DNA from: Massilia horti
Lineage (GTDB): Bacteria; Pseudomonadota; Gammaproteobacteria; Burkholderiales; Burkholderiaceae_D
Assembly (NCBI RefSeq): GCF_004614195.1
Contig: NZ_SPUM01000013.1
Coordinates: 1 to 38,646, forward strand
Length of the DNA: 38,646 nt
Reading direction: 5' to 3'
Part shown: positions 33,862-38,646 of the stretch, one piece after another
How the letters are laid out: every line of letters begins with the position of its first letter
Numbering within the stretch: the first letter of the stretch is position 1
Notes under the pieces: model-generated
The model's input: the letters and a program-made list of their open reading frames with translations, nothing else
The model's database searches: none
Told to the model about the DNA's origin: nothing
Made by a program: the position numbers and the translations under genes

Positions 33862-35097
33862 TCAGGCAGTGCGGGTGGCCATGGCCGGCGAGATCGACGC
33901 CGCGCGCCATGCTGGACCATAGACCGCGAATACGCCCAGCAGCCAGAACAGGCCCGCGCCAAACCCCAGGTAGCCCAGCGGCAGGCGCGCCATCTCGAGC
34001 TTGGACACCAGCAGCTGGTTCAGCCCGATGGCAAGCAGCACGCCGGAGAACACGCCCGTACTGGTGATGAGGAAGTTCTCGGTGATGAAGTAGCGCAGGA
34101 TGTCCACGCGCCGTGCGCCCAGCGCCCGGCGCACGCCGATCTGCTTGCGGCGCTGGGTGACCCACAGGCTGGCCATGCCGACGATGCCGCTCGCGGTGAT
34201 CAAGAGCAGCAGGGAGGACACCGTGATCAGCATCCACGCCATTGCATTGTCGCTGCGGTAGCAGTCCTTGCGCTCGTCGGTCATCGAGGTCTTTTCGATC
34301 ACCTTGGGCACCGGCGAGGATTTGCGCACCGCTTCCTCGGCGTCGCGCATCACGCGCTCGATCTGGCCCGGTTCGGCGCGCACGGCATACGTTCCGAAAT
34401 TCGAACCGCTGGCCAGGCGTACCGGCATGATCGCCGAGTATTCGACGTCATCGCTCACCTGCGCGAACGGCGTCTGCAGCCGTTCGACCACGCCGACGAC
34501 GCGGATCGGTCGCGCGTCTTCGCCCAGGCCCACGTAGATGGTCTTGCCGACCGCGGACTGGCCCGGGGACATCTTCTCGGCCATCTTGCTGGTGATGATC
34601 GCCAGCTTCGGAAACTCGTCGCTGGTGCGCGTGTCGATGTCAGCGTATTCGTCCGGCGTGAAGTCGCGGCCCTCCACGAGCTTCAATCCCCAGGTCTTGA
34701 GCAGCGCACCGGGCGTGAAGTACATTGCGGCCAGTGTCGTGATCTGGCTCTGCTTGCGGTCGACCGACCAGCCGCTGTTGCTGCCGCTGTGGGTCATGGG
34801 CACCTGGTTGACCTGGGCTGCGGCCACCACGCCGGGCACCGCGCGCAGGGCCGCCAACTCGCGTTCGCGTGTTGCCACCTCGTCTTCAAAGCCAGCCTGG
34901 GCCAGGTCCTGCACCTGCATGTAGAACACCGACTGCTCGTCGGCGATGCCGGAAGGGCGCGCGGCCGTGGCCTGGCGCACGTTCACGATGTGCAGCGCGT
35001 TGGCCAGGATCGCCAGGCTGAGCGCGACCTGGATCGCGACCAGGATCGGACCGGTCTTGTTGCGCATGAGCGCGGAAAGGATGGGACGGATTTCCAT
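33862..35097 (-). CDS. MacB/FtsX-type ABC transporter permease, second subunit
   Basis: A 411-residue permease of the MacB_PCD + FtsX layout: one N-terminal helix (PILVAIQVALSLAILANALHIV), a large periplasmic domain of about 230 residues, and three C-terminal helices (AWMLITVSSLLLLITASGIVGMASL, then FLITSTGVFSGVLLAIGLNQLL and GYLGFGAGLFWLLGVFAVYGPAWRAASISPA). The motif VTQRRKQIGVRRALGARR between helices is the coupling region of FtsX permeases. It follows the first permease gene by ten bases. The two differ well beyond simple duplication, so the pump is probably a heterodimer rather than the usual MacB homodimer (inference). Confidence 0.9.
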   Translation of the reverse strand: MEIRPILSALMRNKTGPILVAIQVALSLAILANALHIVNVRQATAARPSGIADEQSVFYMQVQDLAQAGFEDEVATRERELAALRAVPGVVAAAQVNQVPMTHSGSNSGWSVDRKQSQITTLAAMYFTPGALLKTWGLKLVEGRDFTPDEYADIDTRTSDEFPKLAIITSKMAEKMSPGQSAVGKTIYVGLGEDARPIRVVGVVERLQTPFAQVSDDVEYSAIMPVRLASGSNFGTYAVRAEPGQIERVMRDAEEAVRKSSPVPKVIEKTSMTDERKDCYRSDNAMAWMLITVSSLLLLITASGIVGMASLWVTQRRKQIGVRRALGARRVDILRYFITENFLITSTGVFSGVLLAIGLNQLLVSKLEMARLPLGYLGFGAGLFWLLGVFAVYGPAWRAASISPAMATRTA

Positions 35098-35107
35098 GTT
35101 CGCTTCC

Positions 35108-36421
35108 TTATTGGGATTTGAGTTGCAGCGCCGGCGTGACCTGGCAGGCGCGCCAGGTGGGCAACAGGCCCGCCAGCACGGCCGCGGTGACCGACAGCAC
35201 GAAGGTGAACGCCAGCATCGGCAGGTCCATGTGCGCCAGGTGCTTCATCGAGTCGCCCGACATCGCGATCAGGGCCAGCGCGCCGAAAGCCAGCAGCAGG
35301 CCAAGCACGCCGCCGGCCAGTCCCACCACGCCGCTCTCGATCAGGAACTGGTTGAAGATCTCGCGGCGCGAGGCGCCCAGCGCGCGGCGCACACCGACCT
35401 CCGAGGCCCGCACCGAGAATTTGGCCAGCAGCAGACCGATCGTATTCACCAGGCACAGCGCCAGGAAGCCGAGCGCAAGCCAAACGCGCAGCCGGCTGTC
35501 GTTGCCGGTCACCTTTTGGTAGTCGAGCCATTCCATCACGTTGTACAGCTCGGGCGGGACGTTGCGTTTCATGCGGCCGAGGCGCCGCTGCTCGCTCACG
35601 TAGCTGTCGAGGTAGTTCTTGACGTCGTTGCGCTGCGCGCTCGATGTGGTCTCGAACCAGAACTGCAGCCAGGTGCATTCGGATTCGAGCCTGCCCTGGA
35701 AGCCCGGCTTCTCGACGCGCTTGTTGCAGCTCATGCTGCCATTGTGGTCGTACTCGTGGCGGATGGCCGAGGACAACGGGATGAAATAGTCTTCCTCATT
35801 GCCGTACTGGCCGTTACCGGCGATCACGTGGTAGTAGCGCGGCAGCGGCTTCCAATGCTCGGCCACGCCGACCACCTTGTACATGAACCCGTTCATGCGC
35901 ACCATTTTGCCGACCGGGTTGGCGCTGCCGAACAGGCGCTCGGACAGCCCGGCCGAGAGCACAACCACGTCGGCCCCGGCCTTGTCCTCGAGTTCGCCCC
36001 ACGGCTGGCCAAAGCGGAACGGGACCTCGAACATCGCGAAGAAGTCGTGGGTCGGGGCCAGGCCCTGGGTGTTGAAGGCGCCCAGGTCATGGCGTTCCGG
36101 CTCGATCGACAGGCCGACACCATACATGGCAGTGCGGCGCTCGCCGACCTTTGCCTTGAGCATGTTCATCGCGTCCATATAGGTGGACTGGGAGGGCGGC
36201 TTGCTGCCGGGGTTGTAGCCTTCCAGCTGGCCGTTGTCGATCACGGGCACGAACAGCTGCTCGCTCTTGTGGGGAATCGGGTTCCCGGACATCATGTGCA
36301 GGATGGTCAGCGTGGACATGGATGCCGCCACGCCGATGGCCAGCGTGAGCACCATCAGCGCGGTGAGCGCCGGATTGCGGCGCAGGCTGCGCACGCCGAG
36401 CTTGAAGTAGTAGCCGAACAT
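35108..36421 (-). CDS. MacB/FtsX-type ABC transporter permease, first subunit
   Basis: A 437-residue permease. The N-terminal helix (ALTALMVLTLAIGVAASMSTLTIL) follows the family-typical FKLGVRSLRRNP. A periplasmic domain of about 270 residues comes next (VVVLSAGLSERLFGSANPVGKMVRMNG is the MacB_PCD hallmark), and three helices close the protein, with FSVRASEVGVRRALGASRREIFNQFLIES as the FtsX coupling segment. The frame extends to 36502, but AAGGAG just before the ATG at 36419-36421 and the family start MFGYYFKLGVRSLRR choose that start. It lies ten bases from the ATPase gene. The substrate is unknown; peptides, macrolide-like compounds or lipoproteins are possible for the family. Confidence 0.9.
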   Translation of the reverse strand: MFGYYFKLGVRSLRRNPALTALMVLTLAIGVAASMSTLTILHMMSGNPIPHKSEQLFVPVIDNGQLEGYNPGSKPPSQSTYMDAMNMLKAKVGERRTAMYGVGLSIEPERHDLGAFNTQGLAPTHDFFAMFEVPFRFGQPWGELEDKAGADVVVLSAGLSERLFGSANPVGKMVRMNGFMYKVVGVAEHWKPLPRYYHVIAGNGQYGNEEDYFIPLSSAIRHEYDHNGSMSCNKRVEKPGFQGRLESECTWLQFWFETTSSAQRNDVKNYLDSYVSEQRRLGRMKRNVPPELYNVMEWLDYQKVTGNDSRLRVWLALGFLALCLVNTIGLLLAKFSVRASEVGVRRALGASRREIFNQFLIESGVVGLAGGVLGLLLAFGALALIAMSGDSMKHLAHMDLPMLAFTFVLSVTAAVLAGLLPTWRACQVTPALQLKSQ

Positions 36422-36431
36422 GGGCAGCTCC

Positions 36432-37130
36432 TTACGACGCGACGACCAGGGTCGGCGCCGAACGCACCAGGTCCGACACCTGGCCGTCGATGATGTGCAC
36501 ATTGCGCTGGGTGCGCAGCGCCAGTTCCGGATCGTGCGTGACCATGATGATGGTGGTGCCCTGGGCGTTGATTTCCTCCAGCAGCTCCATCACGCCGCGC
36601 GCCATCTGGGTGTCGAGGTTACCGGTCGGTTCGTCGGCCAGCAGCAGCCTGGGCGAACCGGCCAGCGCGCGCGCGATCGCCACGCGCTGCTGCTGGCCGC
36701 CCGACAGCTCCGCCGGGAAGTGCTTCATGCGCGAAGCCAGGCCGACTTTCGCCAGTGCGTCCTCGATGCGCTCCTTGCGCTCCTTGGCGTTGAAGCCGCG
36801 GTAGCGCAGCGGCACGTCGACGTTGTCGAACAGGTTCAGGTCGGGGATCAGGTTAAAGCCCTGGAAGATGAAGCCGAGCTTTTCGTTGCGCAGGCGCGAG
36901 CGGGCGCTGTCGTCCATGCCTTTCACGTTCACGCCGTCCAGCACGTATTCGCCGTCGTCGAAGGTCTCGAGCAGGCCGGCGATGTTCAGGAAGCTGGTCT
37001 TGCCCGAGCCGGACGGGCCGGTCACGGTGACGAATTCGCCTTGATTGACCTCGATCTCGAAGCCGCGCAGCGCGTGCGTCTCGATCATGTGGGTTCGGTA
37101 CACCTTGGAGAGGTTTTTCATGCGCAGCAT
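36432..37130 (-). CDS. MacB/LolD-type ABC transporter ATPase
   Basis: A 232-residue ATPase with Walker A GPSGSGKT (K44), Q-loop FIFQGFNLIPDLNL, signature LSGGQQQRVAIARAL, Walker B LLLADEPTGNLD and switch His in MVTHDPELA. The family (MacB, LolD, FtsE) works with FtsX-type permeases, and two such genes follow. Upstream codons up to 37145 are in frame, but AAAGGA precedes the ATG at 37128-37130, giving MLRMKNLSKVYRT as a normal start. It energises the pump from the cytosolic side. Confidence 0.93.
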   Translation of the reverse strand: MLRMKNLSKVYRTHMIETHALRGFEIEVNQGEFVTVTGPSGSGKTSFLNIAGLLETFDDGEYVLDGVNVKGMDDSARSRLRNEKLGFIFQGFNLIPDLNLFDNVDVPLRYRGFNAKERKERIEDALAKVGLASRMKHFPAELSGGQQQRVAIARALAGSPRLLLADEPTGNLDTQMARGVMELLEEINAQGTTIIMVTHDPELALRTQRNVHIIDGQVSDLVRSAPTLVVAS

Positions 37131-37162
37131 GGGATGTCCTTTCATTTGATGGAGACGCTTTC

Positions 37163-38431
37163 TTAGTTGTTAATCGAAACGCGCTGGGCGTTCTGGAAGG
37201 TGTCGGTGCCGGAGATGACGATCTTGTCGCCCGGTTTTGCGCCGGACAGGATTTCAACCGAAGAGATCGAGGTGGCGCCGATCTGCACGGGGCTCCTCAC
37301 CGCCACGCCGTCCTTGACGAGGTAGGCGAAGCGTCCGCCCTCGCTTTCGACGAACGGTCCGCGCTGGACCATCACCACGTTCGGCTTTTCCTCGATCAGC
37401 AGGCGCGCGGTCACGCGCTGGCTCTGGCGCAGACCCTTCGGCTGCGCGCCGTCGAAGCGCACGCGCGCCAGCACCTGGTTTTTCACCACTTCGGGCGAGA
37501 GCGCGGACAGCTTGCCGGTGGCCACGCCCGACGGCAGCGCGATCTCGGCGGTCATGCCCAGGCCCATGTCGGCCACGTAGGTTTCGGGGACTTCGAGTTC
37601 GACCTCGAGCTTGGACAGGTCGACCAGCGTCATCAGGGCCGTGTTGGCCGCGACCACCATCCGGTTCTGGACGTTGAGCGTGCCGATGAAGCCGTCGACC
37701 GGCGCGCGCACGGTCAGTTCGTCGACGCGGCGCTGGGCCTCGGCCAGCGACAGGCGCTGGCGTTCCAGTTCATTGACCTTGGTCTTGAGGGCGAGCGTGA
37801 CGTCGTCGCCTTCGAGCGCGGCGGCCTGCGCGGCGTGCTTGGCGCGGATCTCGGCCGACTGCAGCGCGTCCTTGGCGCGCTGGAAGTCGATCTTGGCGAT
37901 GATGCCCTCGTTGGCCACGCCCTGGTAACGCTCCAGCGTGCGCTGCGCGGACAGGCGATCGATCTCGGCGGTGTCCGCCTCCTTTTGCGCGGTCAGCTTC
38001 TGCTTCCTGGCCAGGATCTGCTGGCGCGCGACTTCCGCCTTGAGCTGCTCGTAGCTCGACTGCTCGCGCTTCAAGGCATCGGCAAGGTCGGGCGACTCCA
38101 GCACCGCCAGCACCTGGTCTTTCTTGACCGTGTCGCCGGCCGCCACCTTCAGGTTGACGGTGGCCGGCGCGGTGGAATACAGGGTAGGACTGACGGCGGC
38201 GACCACGCGGCCGTTGACCGAGGCGTCACGCACCAGCGTGCCGCGCCCGACTTCGGCGATGCGCAGGCGGGCGGCATTGACCGAATGCTCGCTGCTGCGC
38301 CAGGCCGACAGCAGCATCGCGCTGACGACGACGATGGTGGTCACGCCACCGATCCACAGCGCGCGGCGTTTGAACGTGTGGCCACGTGGTGGGGCGATGA
38401 CGGCGTCTTGGTGTGAGGTGTCGCGGATCAT
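37163..38431 (-). CDS. HlyD/MacA-type periplasmic adaptor protein
   Basis: A 422-residue adaptor with one N-terminal membrane anchor (about residues 26-44, WIGGVTTIVVVSAMLLSAW) and the usual order: beta-barrel edge, half lipoyl motif (APATVNLKVAAGDTVKKDQVLAVLESPDL), a long alpha-hairpin coiled coil (residues of about 115-220, rich in Glu/Lys/Arg/Gln), second lipoyl half (VRAPVDGFIGTLNVQNRMVV), then beta-barrel and membrane-proximal domains. It bridges the inner-membrane ABC complex and an outer-membrane channel; no TolC-type gene is in the window. It is the first gene of the operon 38431-31091, and no clear ribosome site is seen before its ATG. Confidence 0.92.
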   Translation of the reverse strand: MIRDTSHQDAVIAPPRGHTFKRRALWIGGVTTIVVVSAMLLSAWRSSEHSVNAARLRIAEVGRGTLVRDASVNGRVVAAVSPTLYSTAPATVNLKVAAGDTVKKDQVLAVLESPDLADALKREQSSYEQLKAEVARQQILARKQKLTAQKEADTAEIDRLSAQRTLERYQGVANEGIIAKIDFQRAKDALQSAEIRAKHAAQAAALEGDDVTLALKTKVNELERQRLSLAEAQRRVDELTVRAPVDGFIGTLNVQNRMVVAANTALMTLVDLSKLEVELEVPETYVADMGLGMTAEIALPSGVATGKLSALSPEVVKNQVLARVRFDGAQPKGLRQSQRVTARLLIEEKPNVVMVQRGPFVESEGGRFAYLVKDGVAVRSPVQIGATSISSVEILSGAKPGDKIVISGTDTFQNAQRVSINN

Positions 38432-38469
38432 GTTTTCAATGCAGTTGTGTTGTTGGACACAGCTGTATT

Positions 38470-38485
38470 TGCACGATCCGTGCCA
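38470..38485 (-). promoter_or_regulatory. Sigma-54 type (-24/-12) promoter of the efflux operon
   Basis: The minus strand reads TGGCACGGATCGTGCA. It matches TGGCACG-N4-TTGCA at all fixed positions except one (GTGC for TTGC), and the key GG and GC doublets are exactly ten bases apart. Transcription would start near 38459, about 28 bp before the adaptor ATG. The operon itself encodes a sigma-54 activator. Confidence 0.65.
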
Positions 38486-38511
38486 GGTCTAAGTCATTGA
38501 TTTTCAAGGAG

Positions 38512-38525
38512 CGGACACGTGTCCG
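38512..38525. promoter_or_regulatory. Candidate enhancer site 1 for the sigma-54 activator
   Basis: CGGACACGTGTCCG is a perfect 14-bp palindrome 27 bp upstream of the -24 element. Its half-sites GTCCG recur in the next dyad. Confidence 0.45.
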
Positions 38526-38530
38526 GTGGT

Positions 38531-38552
38531 GTCCGCGTATGCATGTACGGAC
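38531..38552. promoter_or_regulatory. Candidate enhancer site 2 for the sigma-54 activator
   Basis: GTCCG-3-ATGCAT-3-CGGAC is a 22-bp imperfect dyad sharing GTCCG/CGGAC half-sites with the palindrome at 38512. Two such sites side by side are typical for NtrC-type activators. Confidence 0.4.
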
Positions 38553-38597
38553 GTCCGGGATGCCCGGTGCCCGTACGCATGTCGTAGGGTGTGTAAG

Positions 38598-38646
38598 AGC
38601 AAAGTTGTAATGTCCGGTTCTAGCAAAGTAGAAATGTCCGCTTTCT
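38598..38646. mobile_element. Probable terminal repeats of an insertion sequence, cut by the window end
   Basis: Two imperfect 24-bp direct repeats stand head to tail: AGCAAAGTTGTAATGTCCG at 38598 and AGCAAAGTAGAAATGTCCG at 38622. Repeated AAAGT...AATGTCC units of this kind are found at the ends of some integrase-type (IS21- or IS481-like) elements. No transposase is in view, so the family is not settled. Confidence 0.45.

Noticed and set aside
38583..38597. CGTAGGGTGTG as a fifth fragment of the palindromic element
   Set aside because: Only the first nine bases match, with no GTGCGCAC unit; probably chance.

Overview
The window reads as a chromosomal segment of a GC-rich betaproteobacterium, most likely of the Oxalobacteraceae (Massilia/Duganella/Telluria type). 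That is an inference from base composition, the style of the proteins, the Lrp/cysteine desulfurase, NdvB-like and Tat-TldD gene types, and the abundant palindromic intergenic repeats. I could run no database search.

Layout. (1) 140-3653, minus strand: an Lrp/AsnC regulator, a branched-chain amino-acid type ABC binding protein and a secreted DUF885 zinc peptidase. (2) 3802-5826, plus strand and divergent from the Lrp gene: a three-part fusion of an IscS-like cysteine desulfurase, a metallo-beta-lactamase-like domain without metal ligands, and a rhodanese. (3) 6008-10792: a cyclic beta-1,2-glucan synthase-like membrane enzyme that stops before the usual C-terminal GH94 phosphorylase part. (4) 10900-16653: a set of mostly single genes: a DUF3604/PHP protein, a small secreted beta-rich protein, a UPF0016/TMEM165-type cation exporter, a serine beta-lactamase-like hydrolase and an exported methyltransferase-like protein.

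(5) 16981-29994 is the most interesting part: ten co-directional, tightly packed genes. Two successive TldD/TldE-type metalloprotease pairs (each TldD with a twin-arginine signal, each TldE without one) are followed by DUF4159, a MoxR AAA+ ATPase, a DUF58 protein with a vWA-like motif, a BatA-type membrane protein, a DUF4175-like membrane protein and a membrane-anchored protein with an amidotransferase-like fold. It looks like one machine with cytosolic ATPase/chaperone, membrane and exported-protease parts. The promoter has a perfect 16-bp palindrome filling the -35/-10 spacer, and the two TldD genes share a nearly identical tract that suggests gene conversion.

(6) 30278-38431, minus strand: a spermidine-synthase-like protein, and a MacAB-type efflux operon (adaptor, ATPase, two permeases) that ends with its own sigma-54-dependent response regulator and histidine kinase. 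A sigma-54 type -24/-12 element and two palindromes lie upstream of the adaptor gene. The window ends in what looks like the terminal repeats of an insertion sequence. A 106-bp palindromic element occurs three times (one copy clipped at base 1), plus one degenerate copy, always outside genes. A second hairpin repeat family sits at gene ends.
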